A stretch of 64,000 nt of DNA from Panacibacter microcysteis (GCF_015831355.1 NZ_JADWYR010000002.1:1240001-1304000), one strand, 5' to 3'. Counted from the stretch's first letter, positions 26,649-35,396 are shown. Translations and numbers: made by a program. The notes: a model not told the origin generated them from the letters alone.

Positions 26649-27170
26649 TTACATGTCAAAGTCGAAATAGTAAGCCTTTTGTTCAGTTTTGTCGTACCAA
26701 AAGTATTTGAAATATTGATGGTCGCCTTGCCAGCTATACAAGTCCAGGTTCACAATTTTTTTCTTGTCCCACCAGTCAAAGTCGTGTTGAAGTCCAAACG
26801 CATAGTCAGCCGTTTCTTTGTCAAGTTTTAATTGATGCTTTTCAATTATTTTTCTTGCCGTTGTCGTGTCGCAGTTGAATGAAAACATATAGTCTGCGTC
26901 AATGCCAATTGCATCGTCAAAGCAATAAATATTTTTGATGTCAGGCGTAAGGTCAACTTTTAAAAAATCTATGAAACGTTCTTTATTAAACTTTGTATCC
27001 GGTTTGTAAGCATCAAAATGGGGCACAACTTTATCAACAAGGTCTTTTGATTTGTCCTTAACTTTTTCCCCAGTCTTGTCGGCTAGATCTTGTCCCTTAT
27101 TTTTTATTCGGTCGCATGAAACTATTGTCAAAGCAAAGATGATTGTCGTTATGTAAGTTGTTAGTTTCAT
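26649..27170 (-). CDS. Cassette-borne lipoprotein, function unknown
   Basis: A 173-residue lipoprotein starting MKLTTYITTIIFALTIVSCD. The lipobox IVSC and the charged stretch that follows (KNKGQDLADKTGEKVKDKSK) favour ATG 27170 over the longer frame. The mature part has FNKERFIDFLKVDLTPDIKNIYCFDDAIGIDADYMFSFNCD, then DFDWWDKKKI and FKYFWYDKTEQKAYYFDFDM. Aromatic and acidic residues are frequent. No known domain recognised. It is probably attached to the inner or outer membrane facing the periplasm. Third gene of array 2. Confidence 0.7.
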   Translation of the reverse strand: MKLTTYITTIIFALTIVSCDRIKNKGQDLADKTGEKVKDKSKDLVDKVVPHFDAYKPDTKFNKERFIDFLKVDLTPDIKNIYCFDDAIGIDADYMFSFNCDTTTARKIIEKHQLKLDKETADYAFGLQHDFDWWDKKKIVNLDLYSWQGDHQYFKYFWYDKTEQKAYYFDFDM

Positions 27171-27187
27171 AGTCGTTTTAAAATGCC

Positions 27188-27383
27188 GCATAAGGTTCGA
27201 GGTTTGCCGCAGGGATGGAATAGTTGCTGTGTCCGCCCGGCTACTGAAGCCGATTAAAATTACTAATGTTGAAGTTAACAACTAAAAGCTAAATAGATAA
27301 GGTCAAGCCCGATATTAGCTGATAGTAGTCAACCTATGGTTATTATAAGGTCTTCCAGCCTTGCGGCAAACATTTTGTTGCCA
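27188..27383 (-). repeat. attC-like site (196 bp) in array 2
   Basis: In gene orientation it starts TGGCAAC and ends CTTATGC. The inner arms GTTTGCCGCAAGG and CCCTGCGGCAAAC pair almost perfectly. The long loop contains a second GGGCTTGACC motif like those in the half sites. Confidence 0.55.
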
Positions 27384-27397
27384 GCAGTTATTCTTAG

Positions 27398-28222
27398 TCA
27401 GTAAAAATATTCTTTTCTAAATATTCTGTCGTTCTCTCGCTTGCGTTTTCCGTTTCCTTTCGCTGTTACTTTAAAGATTTTGTTTTCTGTACAGTTGCCA
27501 AAACTATCATAAGTGTATTCTTCTTCAAAAATAGTTTCAGTTCCATTCATATTTAGTCTTGTCCATTTTATTAAGTCGCCATTTACGTTATAAACTTCAT
27601 TGTCGCGGGGAAATTTGCTGGCTTCTGTAAAGCTGATTTTTACCGTGTCGCTGGATAAAACTCTGCCGTCATTTGATAAAATAGAGGTCACAACTTTGTT
27701 TTTGTCATATAAGTATGTGGCGGTTTCTTTGCCAAAAGAATTTCCATTACCGTCAAATAATGACAATTCAATTGGATGTCCCTTTTCATTACAAATAAGA
27801 TTTGTCTGATTAATAACGTTTCCATTTTCGTCCTTGTCAGTCGTACCAGTTAAAATGAAGTTTGCGTCGTAGGAATAAAATGCAGTTTCTTTAGAATAGC
27901 CAAACTGTGTCCACCTCTCAAAAACTCTTGTCAATTTAATCCTGTGAACTGTGTCGTTTGTATAAGTTAACCTTGATGTCAAAGTACCATTGTCGTCATA
28001 CCGTTCTTCTGTTAAAAGCATACCCGCTTCATCAAATGTTTTGATGTTTTTATCAATTTGTTTGCCACTTGAATTGAAGAAAGTGTTTGTCTCGATAATT
28101 TTTTTGGGTCGTTTGGTTTTGTATTCTCGTTCTGCATTTAATTGTAAAGCAGAATAGATATTTTGTGATTGCACAAGTCCGCCTGCAAGGGTTAGAAGAA
28201 ACAGGATTGTTAATTTACGCAT
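27398..28222 (-). CDS. Cassette-borne secreted protein, YD/RHS-like strand repeats
   Basis: A 274-residue exported protein with a signal peptide (LTILFLLTLAGGLVQSQ). The mature part has repeated short strand units of the kind seen in RHS-like or toxin-wrapping proteins: FDEAGMLLTEERYDDNGTLTSRLTY, FYSYDANFILTGTTDKDENGNVINQTN, HPIELSLFDGNGNSFGKETATYLYDKN, then EEEYTYDSFGNCTENKIF. No C-terminal toxin domain is present. Function unknown. Second gene of array 2. Confidence 0.7.
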   Translation of the reverse strand: MRKLTILFLLTLAGGLVQSQNIYSALQLNAEREYKTKRPKKIIETNTFFNSSGKQIDKNIKTFDEAGMLLTEERYDDNGTLTSRLTYTNDTVHRIKLTRVFERWTQFGYSKETAFYSYDANFILTGTTDKDENGNVINQTNLICNEKGHPIELSLFDGNGNSFGKETATYLYDKNKVVTSILSNDGRVLSSDTVKISFTEASKFPRDNEVYNVNGDLIKWTRLNMNGTETIFEEEYTYDSFGNCTENKIFKVTAKGNGKRKRENDRIFRKEYFY

Positions 28223-28235
28223 GGTCTAAATATAA

Positions 28236-28869
28236 TTGCTGGACGGCGGCTACGCATTGATTAAGGCGTGGTATTAGCATTCCTGTCAGCCGATAACCGC
28301 TGCTGATTGAAAATATAAAGTTGAATTTAAGAACTAAAGTTGAAAGTTGTTTATACTGCCCCAACCCATTGCCTTATTTGCAATCGGCCAGTAAACCTTT
28401 ATGTCTTTAAAAGGAAGGTTATGGTCAATCATGCGCCGGAGTATCCCTGTTTGCATCTTCGCAACGTTTATATAATTATTGCATAAAAATGCGGTGCATT
28501 TTTTTGCTGTAAATCTCTTTTGTACCAGGCTGCATTACTACTATCACCACCTGTTGTGTCACTCACTTGTACTGCAGCAAATATGTCGGCATCGGCTAAG
28601 TGGTTTTGTTAAATTGACTGCTTTGTTGTGGGGGGCAAGTTATGAATTCCCTGGTGGATCATTATCCATTTGCAGATGGTGGTTCTGCTGATGCCATACT
28701 TTGCCGCCAGCTTCCTGAAGCCGCAGCCTTGCGTTAAATACTCCGCAATGATGTGTTCTTTTAAATCCATGATTTGGTTGATTTTTAGTCAACCTATTTC
28801 AGGACGAGACAGTACCGCTGATGATTGTTCCAATGTCAAGCCCCACTATTGGCAATACCAATGTTATCG
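28236..28869 (-). repeat. attC-like site split by IS copy 2
   Basis: One arm, 28815-28869, reads on the minus strand CGATAACATTGGTATTGCCA then ATAGTGGGGCTTGACATTGG. The other arm, about 28236-28290, reads GCTGACAGGAATGCTAATAC then CACGCC. The intervening 28305-28812 is the IS-derived repeat. Pairing between arms is weaker than in the intact sites. Confidence 0.45.
28305..28812 (-). mobile_element. IS3-derived non-autonomous repeat, copy 2
   Basis: The same element as 25360-25870, with a few scattered differences. OrfA start MDLKEHIIAEYLTQGCGFRK, then LAAKYGISRTTICKW, stops after 55 codons. The type A dispersed repeat is at 28550-28570. No transposase catalytic domain remains, so it could move only with help from elsewhere. 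Most of the 28223-28863 gap is this element. Confidence 0.65.
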
Positions 28870-29592
28870 GCTCGCTTTTTCCGTGAACTCAATGTAGCTT
28901 TCATTGTCAAACTCTTTAAAGTAAAATATTTCAAAAACTATTTTTGATAAAATTAATTTCACTTGGTTCAAGATGTATTCTTTGTCGCCAGTAAGTGTCA
29001 AAATAAGTTTCGTTTTAGTTTCTGTCAAGTTGAAACCTAAATTTTTAAAAGAGTTTATATTGTCGGCATGTAGTGTCCATTTTTTTGTATGCTGTTTGAC
29101 GTACGGTAAAGTCACTTTTAATACTCTGTTTGAATAGCTAAAACTTATAAACAAGTTGTCAGCTTTTTTTAGAATTAGCTTTAGGTTTTTAACTTTCTTG
29201 TCTACCAGTTTTTTTAGAGTTTCGTCAAGTAAAGTTTCGTTGTCGGGATGTGTCGCAGGTCTGGAAATTTGATTTAGTTTTTCTAATTTTTCTTTAGCCC
29301 GTTGAAGGTCTTTCACATAATATTCCTTCATGTAGTCTGAACTTTCAGTCTCGATCCGTTTTTGTAAGCTGTCAATTCTTCTTTGCCTAATATCTTTCTC
29401 GTCAAAGAGCTTGTCGTCAATATTCTTTAAAGTTTGAAGTCTGCCGTTTATTTGATATAAGGCTTGTGAATGATAATGAGCCATTAAATATTCAGTCTCA
29501 ACTAAAGACTTGTCAATAAGCTTTTGAAGTCGGGCTTTTTCTTCTTCGTATAAGGAAATTAAAAGTTTTAGTTGCTTGTCCACTGTGGTCAT
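28864..29592 (-). CDS. Cassette-borne coiled-coil protein, function unknown
   Basis: A 242-residue protein. The first 130 residues are long charged helices with coiled-coil heptads (LKLLISLYEEEKARLQKLIDKSL, RRIDSLQKRIETESSDYMKEYYVKDLQRAKEKLEKLNQI). The C-terminal part is strand-rich (LFISFSYSNRVLKVTLPYVK, TKLILTLTGDKEYILNQV, EIFYFKEFDNESYIEF). No known domain recognised. Its ATG is 14 bases after the GTT at the leader end, so this gene would be expressed directly from the leader promoter. Confidence 0.68.
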   Translation of the reverse strand: MTTVDKQLKLLISLYEEEKARLQKLIDKSLVETEYLMAHYHSQALYQINGRLQTLKNIDDKLFDEKDIRQRRIDSLQKRIETESSDYMKEYYVKDLQRAKEKLEKLNQISRPATHPDNETLLDETLKKLVDKKVKNLKLILKKADNLFISFSYSNRVLKVTLPYVKQHTKKWTLHADNINSFKNLGFNLTETKTKLILTLTGDKEYILNQVKLILSKIVFEIFYFKEFDNESYIEFTEKASR

Positions 29593-29606
29593 TTAAGCTT
29601 GCCGCT

Positions 29607-29716
29607 AACACAAATATAAAAGCAATACTCCAGCATTTTAATAAATCATATCTCATTGAATTGCATCACTGTTGATCCGCCGTTTTGATATTATAGGGTT
29701 GCTATAATCCACTGTT
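29607..29716 (-). promoter_or_regulatory. Array leader 2: attI-like end with TATATTTG promoter box
   Basis: The second copy of the 110-bp leader. On the minus strand the shared part ends TATATTTGTGTT, then the cassette-specific AGCGGCAAGC begins, then the ATG of the coiled-coil gene. The -7 box is at 29611-29618. The leader also contains a TTATAGCAACCCTATAA region with a partial palindrome. Confidence 0.6.
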
Positions 29717-29797
29717 TATTTTTTTCTCTTCATTATTAAACACGTACCGATAAATGGTAATACCAACTGATGCGCCGGGAGGCCGGATAAAGCAGAT

Positions 29798-29855
29798 CGC
29801 CACAGTCGCCATAAAATACGGAACGCACAAGTGAGTGACACAACAGGTGATGCCA
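29798..29855 (+). repeat. Dispersed repeat, type A (long form)
   Basis: GCCACAGTCGCCATAAAATA, CGGAACGC, core ACAAGTGAGTGACACAACAG at 29827, then GTGATGCCACATGG. Confidence 0.8.
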
Positions 29856-29887
29856 CATGGTACCAATGCAGGCTACACCATGCTTTC

Positions 29888-30946
29888 TTATTGTATAATG
29901 CCGCGTGTGAGCTCCCTTATTTTAATGCAGGTGGGCAGCGTAGTGAGGTAACCATCAACGGGGATAAACGTAAACACGATACCGGTATAGCCTTTTTCAT
30001 GATTGATCCACGGATGTGTACCGAATGCACCGGGGCTGCTGTTTTCAATAAGTGCACCGGTTGCTGAAAGATCATCACGCCAGTTACCAATGCCATAGAA
30101 ATTGGTGAAGTGCAGGTATGGCGGTGCGGGTGTGTAATACACCGTTGTACCAGCCACATAATTCTCCTGCATGGCCGCTACAGCAGCTTCGCTGAGCACA
30201 CGTGTACCATTGGTGGCAACACCCTTGTTAACGATCATATCGAGGAACTGCATGTAATCGCCGGGCGTACTTCTTGCGCCGCCGGCAATGATTGGATTGG
30301 GTGTTAGCCCGTAATCAGTATTGACCATTCCACAGGGATCGAAGATTTTTTCCCTGGCCAGTGTTGCCCAGCTTTTACCCGACACAACCTCGCAAACACG
30401 ACCGGCTACATGCATGCTTACACTGCCATAATAGAACGCGGTTCCCGGCGGGTTAACCAACGGTACATACTGCGCTATATAATCTACCGCCTCCTGCAGC
30501 GTAATGGTATTGTCGTACTCGAAACCCTGTTCCGAATCGCCCACGAACCCGGAGGTATGCGAAAACAATTGCGCTACCGTTATACCGCCTTTTCCATACC
30601 TGGTAAATATGGGCATATACCTGCCCAATGTATCTGACAGGCTGAGCCTGCCTTCGTCTACAAGACTCATAAGTACAGCACCGGAAAGCCATTTGCTGCA
30701 CGAGGCAATGAATGTGCGGCTGTCTGCATTTAAATTACCCATGGCTTTTTCATACACCACCTCCCCGTCTTTGTGTATCACTACATAACAGTTGCCGCCA
30801 AACAGCGCTACAGAATCGTTGAGTACTTTTTCTACCGCGGCAAACGCAGGATTGGTTGGATAGAAAGGTTCTGCAGTTTGCTTTTTACAGGCGGCAAAAA
30901 GCACCAGGCATGCAACCGTAATATACTTGACGATGTTTATATACAT
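29888..30946 (-). CDS. Beta-lactamase-fold serine hydrolase lipoprotein
   Basis: A 352-residue class C beta-lactamase-like protein with lipobox FAAC. Catalytic SxxK is SCSK in RTFIASCSKWLSG near residue 85. A Tyr motif FYYGSVSMH stands in for YxN. HxG-type residues lie in GTHPWINHEKGYTGIVF. Related proteins are esterases or D-Ala-D-Ala hydrolases; true beta-lactamase activity is unlikely. It starts three bases after the rhamnosidase stop, so the two form an operon. This suggests it may deacetylate or otherwise trim the same carbohydrate substrate, though that is inference. Confidence 0.85.
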   Translation of the reverse strand: MYINIVKYITVACLVLFAACKKQTAEPFYPTNPAFAAVEKVLNDSVALFGGNCYVVIHKDGEVVYEKAMGNLNADSRTFIASCSKWLSGAVLMSLVDEGRLSLSDTLGRYMPIFTRYGKGGITVAQLFSHTSGFVGDSEQGFEYDNTITLQEAVDYIAQYVPLVNPPGTAFYYGSVSMHVAGRVCEVVSGKSWATLAREKIFDPCGMVNTDYGLTPNPIIAGGARSTPGDYMQFLDMIVNKGVATNGTRVLSEAAVAAMQENYVAGTTVYYTPAPPYLHFTNFYGIGNWRDDLSATGALIENSSPGAFGTHPWINHEKGYTGIVFTFIPVDGYLTTLPTCIKIRELTRGIIQ

Positions 30947-30949
30947 AGA

Positions 30950-33619
30950 CTATCTTATTTCAAATGTGTAAGTACCTGCGGCAATCCGGGTGTTGTAAAC
31001 ACCCTGCTGCGCAGTTTCTTTTTTACCGTTCAGGTAAACATGTTGCCTGTTACCTGCCGGCAGCGTAACGGTGGCCGTGCTGTTTGGTGGCACAACAACC
31101 TTATAAACAATTTTTTTCCCTTCTCTTTTCCATGCAGATTGTATGGTGCCATAAGGGCCATTGTGTACCGCTTCAAAATGATCCAGGCCCTGTACAAAAA
31201 ATGGTTGCAGCAATATATGTTTAAAACCCGGCGCATTGGCATCCGGTTTTATACCGCCGGGCGCCTTGTACAACCACGCTCCTATTTCACCAAACATAAT
31301 ATGGTTCATCGAAATATCTGATTTGGCATCTATCGGCCAGTTCTCGTACAGGGTTGTTGCGCCGTTTTTTATCCACCACCCCCACGATGGAAATATATCT
31401 GCCGACGCCAGCCTGTAAGCCACATCTGCATAACCGTTTTCACTCAGGGCATTGAGTATGGCCTTGGTGCCCAGCAGGCCCACATCAAGCTTCATGCTGT
31501 CTGCCGCTATACGCGCTGCAAGACCAGCGGCAGTTTTTGCTTTTATATCATCCGGCACAAGCCCCCAGAAAAGTGGTACGCTTAATTCTGTTTGCAATCC
31601 ACTGCCATAGATACCGTTTGTCGTGTTGAGGTATTTGTTATTGAATGCAGTCCTTATTTTTTCTGCCAGCGCCATATAAAAAGCATGGTCTGCTTCTTTG
31701 CCAAACAGTTTTGCTGCCCTGGCCAGTATCATGGCGTCTGCATAATAATACGCGGTTGATGTAAGCTCCACAGGCGATTGCGATTTCACCGGGATCCAGT
31801 CGCCCAGGCCCCAGTTGGTGAGGCCGGACGGATAATGTAGATTGATATAATCCACGTAACGTTTGATGTTGTCATAACAATCCGCCAGTACTTTGCTGTC
31901 TCCGTAGAAGAGATAAATATTCCAGGGAATAATGGCGATGGTGCTTGTCCAGTCCGGCCCGTTGGCCCACTCGTAGCCCCAGCCGTCTGTGGGAACAATG
32001 GCAGGCAGCACGCCATTGGGCTGCTGTTCGTCCCGGTGATCGGCCATCCACTTTTCGTACACGGTTATACCATCAAAATTGTACAGCCCTGTTTCAATGG
32101 CTATCTGTGCATCACCCGTCCAGCCATTCTTTTCCCGGTGCGGACAATCAGTTGGATAGCCAAAAAGGTTGGACAAATAAGCGTTGTTGGTAGCACGCCA
32201 AATTTTATTGATGATATCAGCAGAGGAGCGAATGCTGCCAACAGGCACAACATCGCTGTGCATGAAATAACCGGTGATGCTTTCTTTTACCAACGACACA
32301 GGCTTGCTGCTGGTTACTTCTATGTACTGAAAGCCCTTATAATTGAACCGTGGCATAAATACTTCTTCACCGCCGCCTTTTAAAATATAGATATCTGTCT
32401 GGAAAGGGTCTTTATCATCTGTTGGCCGGTAATGCGCATCTATGTTGGAAATATCTACACGACCGTTGGCATACAAGCGCTCTCCGTGCTTCAGGCGCAT
32501 CACCGTGCCTGCAGCACCACGTACTTTCAGTTGTGTAACGCCCGCTATATTTCTGCCAAGATCGAACACATAACTGGTATCATTCAGTTTGTTGATGCTG
32601 TAAGCAGGAATAGTGTCAACGTTTCGTATGGGTTGTAATGCCTGCGCCACTATATTACCGGATGGTGCAGATGGTAATATCACTTCCTTCCATGCAGTAT
32701 CAATATAGGCTGGTTCATTCCAGCCAGGTATTTCATTTTGTGCGTCGTAGTGTTCTGCAGTGTAAATACTGTTGAAGATAACCGGGCTCAGTGTGGTTTT
32801 CCATTGCCTGTCTGTTGCGATTGTTTCAATACTGCCGTCATCGTATGTTATCCGCAGATCCATACAAAATGATGGCCTTGCGCGCCACGGTGCTTCATGA
32901 AAATACCAAACCGCTGTTGACTGGTGGTTGTACCAGCCGTTACCCAGTAAAACGCCAACCGCATTTTTACCCTGGCGCAATGCAGCGGTCACGTCGTAAG
33001 TTACATACAGTGTGCGCCTGTCAAACCGTGTGTACATAGGGTCGAGCCGGTGGTCGCCTATTCTTGAGCCGTTAATGTATAATTCATACAAACCGGCCAC
33101 AGCAATATAGGCACGGGCATTTTTAATTTTCCTGCCTGCAGTAAATGTCTTCCTGAAATATGGTGCAGGCTTCAGGTGTATATCACGCGTATCTTTTATC
33201 CATGCACCTTTCCAGTTGCGCATCTGCATCATGCCGGTTTCAAAACTTCCTGTTGCCTGGGCCATGGTGCCTTTGTGGTTCCATAACCTTACAAGCCAAA
33301 AGTATTTGGTAAACGGCTCCAATGCGTTGCCGTTATAAGTCACCAGTTGCACTGCACTGTTTATCTTACCAGTCTGCCACTCATTGTTTTTACCCTGCAG
33401 GAGTGCGGCAGAATCTTTACCAACAATTATTTCATAGGCCGTTTGGGTTGCACCCGCCGCCGTGTCTGCCATTTTCCAGGTAAAGCGTGGCTGTGCACCA
33501 TCAATACCCAGCGGGTTCGTAAGATATTCGCACTGTAGTGCCACAATTTTTGTCTGCGAAAAAGCCTGTATGCAGGTAAAAGAAAACACTATCATCAGCA
33601 ATCTTCCGGCTATGGTCAT
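30950..33619 (-). CDS. Alpha-L-rhamnosidase (GH78), exported
   Basis: An 889-residue enzyme. I use ATG 33619, directly before a signal peptide (AGRLLMIVFSFTCIQAFSQ). Domain order is an N-terminal beta domain (LTNPLGIDGAQPRFTWKM), the rhamnosidase N domain (KNARAYIAVAGLYELYINGSRIGDHRLDP), a concanavalin-like region, the (alpha/alpha)6 catalytic barrel with TDCPHREKNGWTGDAQIA (residues about 520-540) and later ATTLYENW plus MNHIMFGEIGAWLYK, and a C-terminal beta sandwich. It removes terminal alpha-L-rhamnose from plant polysaccharides or glycosides outside the cytoplasm. No SusC/SusD pair adjoins it. Confidence 0.92.
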   Translation of the reverse strand: MTIAGRLLMIVFSFTCIQAFSQTKIVALQCEYLTNPLGIDGAQPRFTWKMADTAAGATQTAYEIIVGKDSAALLQGKNNEWQTGKINSAVQLVTYNGNALEPFTKYFWLVRLWNHKGTMAQATGSFETGMMQMRNWKGAWIKDTRDIHLKPAPYFRKTFTAGRKIKNARAYIAVAGLYELYINGSRIGDHRLDPMYTRFDRRTLYVTYDVTAALRQGKNAVGVLLGNGWYNHQSTAVWYFHEAPWRARPSFCMDLRITYDDGSIETIATDRQWKTTLSPVIFNSIYTAEHYDAQNEIPGWNEPAYIDTAWKEVILPSAPSGNIVAQALQPIRNVDTIPAYSINKLNDTSYVFDLGRNIAGVTQLKVRGAAGTVMRLKHGERLYANGRVDISNIDAHYRPTDDKDPFQTDIYILKGGGEEVFMPRFNYKGFQYIEVTSSKPVSLVKESITGYFMHSDVVPVGSIRSSADIINKIWRATNNAYLSNLFGYPTDCPHREKNGWTGDAQIAIETGLYNFDGITVYEKWMADHRDEQQPNGVLPAIVPTDGWGYEWANGPDWTSTIAIIPWNIYLFYGDSKVLADCYDNIKRYVDYINLHYPSGLTNWGLGDWIPVKSQSPVELTSTAYYYADAMILARAAKLFGKEADHAFYMALAEKIRTAFNNKYLNTTNGIYGSGLQTELSVPLFWGLVPDDIKAKTAAGLAARIAADSMKLDVGLLGTKAILNALSENGYADVAYRLASADIFPSWGWWIKNGATTLYENWPIDAKSDISMNHIMFGEIGAWLYKAPGGIKPDANAPGFKHILLQPFFVQGLDHFEAVHNGPYGTIQSAWKREGKKIVYKVVVPPNSTATVTLPAGNRQHVYLNGKKETAQQGVYNTRIAAGTYTFEIR

Positions 33620-33672
33620 CACTCGTTGTTTATGTGTGTAAATATAAGTGAGCCGGGCTAAAGAATATGTAT

Positions 33673-33701
33673 GAAGCTTCCGTTGCGTCGCACTCTTGTA
33701 C
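33673..33701 (-). repeat. Dispersed repeat, type B
   Basis: GAAGCTTCCGTTGCGTCGCA followed by CTCTTGTAC. Near-identical to 36827-36854. Confidence 0.8.
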
Positions 33702-33925
33702 GGCAACAAATGCCGGAGCAGGGGGAAGAGGTGAATGGGGAATAGTGAATTGTCAACAGGGAATGGTAATATTGACTAGTAAATATAAAATTTAAACAAC
33801 CGGGGCAAAGTCATTTTATGTCTTACAGTTTTTGATTGAAATGCAGGTAGTGGTTGAAGGTCGTTTACCAAAACTTTCTTTTAAATCCCGATCAGACCAT
33901 ATCTTCATCCTATAAACCAAACAGG

Positions 33926-34750
33926 ATGTGCTGTAAAAAATTATTGGTCTTGTTAACCATTTTCGTTTGTGCTGCTCCCCTTCTTGCACAGGATAAGCCC
34001 TTATTTAAAGTCATTGCATTTTATACTGCAAAAGAAGACCGGGCACACATCAGCTTTGTGCATGAGGCAAACAGGTTTTTTCCGGCGATCGCGGCAAAGT
34101 ATCACTTCCTGTACGATTCTACCAACGACTGGAACAACATGAACACAGCTTTTCTGCAACAATACAATGTTGTGCTGTTTTTCGACACAAGACCGGAAAC
34201 ACCGGCACAGCGCCGGGCATTTGAAAACTACATGAAAAACGGCGGGGCCTGGCTGGGTTTTCATTTTGCCGGTTTTGCACTTACACCTTCTGCCTACAAC
34301 CAGGATTGGGATTGGTATCACAACGACTTTATAGGCGCCGGCCAATATAAAAGTAACACCTGGCGTCCCACTGCTGCTTTTTTACGCATAGAAGACAGCT
34401 TGCACCCTGCTGTTAAAGGATTGCCGCACATATTTAAATCTGCACCTAATGAATGGTATAGCTGGGAAAAAGACCTTACTAAAAACCCGGACATCGATAT
34501 TTTGCTGGCTGTAGATTCGTCCAGTTTTCCACTGGGCACAGGCCCCAAGCTGCATGAAATATGGCACAGCGGCTACTACCCTGTTGCATGGACAAACAAA
34601 AAATATAAAATGATCTACACCAACATGGGTCATAACGATATTGATTACGAAAACAAGACCAATAAAGAACTATCATTCCAGTTTGATAACGAAATACAAA
34701 ATCGTTTTATCATCAACAGCCTGCTCTGGCTTGGCGGCACAAAACAATAA
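33926..34750 (+). CDS. ThuA domain protein, exported
   Basis: A 274-residue protein with a signal peptide (LVLLTIFVCAAPLLAQ). ATG 33926 is chosen because the longer frame begins with non-signal residues. ThuA (trehalose-utilisation) fold: KVIAFYTAKEDRAHISFVHEANRFF, VVLFFDTRPETPAQRRAFENYMKNGGAWLGFHFAGF, LHPAVKGLPHIF and YPVAWTNKKYKMIYTNMGHNDIDY. The fold resembles class I glutamine amidotransferases without a proven enzyme activity. In Bacteroidota such proteins accompany sugar dehydrogenases and polysaccharide use, which fits the rhamnosidase next door. Confidence 0.88.
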   Translation: MCCKKLLVLLTIFVCAAPLLAQDKPLFKVIAFYTAKEDRAHISFVHEANRFFPAIAAKYHFLYDSTNDWNNMNTAFLQQYNVVLFFDTRPETPAQRRAFENYMKNGGAWLGFHFAGFALTPSAYNQDWDWYHNDFIGAGQYKSNTWRPTAAFLRIEDSLHPAVKGLPHIFKSAPNEWYSWEKDLTKNPDIDILLAVDSSSFPLGTGPKLHEIWHSGYYPVAWTNKKYKMIYTNMGHNDIDYENKTNKELSFQFDNEIQNRFIINSLLWLGGTKQ

Positions 34751-34859
34751 TACATCCGCTGTTTTTGATAGCTTATCTGTCAAATAATCAGTTCATCCAT
34801 TTACCGGTTAAAGGTAAGCTCACTGCATATTTTCTTTGCAGTATAAAAAATTAACCGAC

Positions 34860-35396
34860 ATGAAGAACAGCTTATTATTAACGGCACTGATCGTTGCATT
34901 ATCTTTTGTATCCTGCAAAAAAGACAATGCCAACCCGGCTATACCAAATACGCCACGTACAGATGTACCGGCAAGTCTGCAGGGTACATGGATGAATGGA
35001 AACTTTTCCCTTATCGACTACTGGAGCCAGGACCCTGAAGAATATTTAGGCAACGGCATTGAACTTGCATTTGCTTTTAAATTCAATGCTGACGGCACTT
35101 ACGAGCAATACTTTACCGGCAAAACGGTAATTGGCACCGTTGTAACTTACCATCAATCCGTAACAAAAGGTACGGTAGAGATCAATGAAACAACCAAAGC
35201 TATCATAACGCACCCTAATAGTTCTCATTATAAAAGAACAGAAAACGGTACAACAAAAGAAGACCGCGATATGAATATGGACGAGCTGGAAGATGATTCA
35301 TACACATACGAAACCGGCACGGAGTTAAACGGTACAAAAGCCCTGTACATGACGCTGGAAGACACCGATGAACCACTCAAATTCCTGAAGCAATAA
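34860..35396 (+). CDS. Lipoprotein, lipocalin-like, function unknown
   Basis: A 178-residue lipoprotein (LIVALSFVSCKKDNAN, lipobox FVSC) with a strand-rich mature part: VPASLQGTWMNGNFSLIDYW, FKFNADGTYEQYFTG, YHQSVTKGTVEINETTK and GTKALYMTLEDTD. The GTW start and strand rhythm resemble DUF-type lipocalin-like lipoproteins of Bacteroidota. Its stop codon is built into the left arm of a 17-bp palindrome that also holds the stop of the convergent DUF58 gene. Confidence 0.7.
   Translation: MKNSLLLTALIVALSFVSCKKDNANPAIPNTPRTDVPASLQGTWMNGNFSLIDYWSQDPEEYLGNGIELAFAFKFNADGTYEQYFTGKTVIGTVVTYHQSVTKGTVEINETTKAIITHPNSSHYKRTENGTTKEDRDMNMDELEDDSYTYETGTELNGTKALYMTLEDTDEPLKFLKQ

Larger units (their letters stand above)
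25890..29716 (-). mobile_element. Cassette-like array 2 (integron CALIN candidate)
   Basis: Four AT-rich minus-strand genes with attC-like palindromes after each, headed by leader 2. From the promoter end the order is coiled-coil protein, interrupted attC-like site, secreted protein, attC-like site, lipoprotein, attC-like site, unknown protein, half site. The layout mirrors array 1 about 10 kb away but with entirely different genes. Confidence 0.55.

Noticed and set aside
29831-30067. A plus-strand frame beginning MSDTTGDATW, also seen as an N-terminal extension at 55712
   Set aside because: Both are translations of the type A dispersed repeat, so the shared N-terminus is not protein homology. 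The real Crp/Fnr start is 55634.
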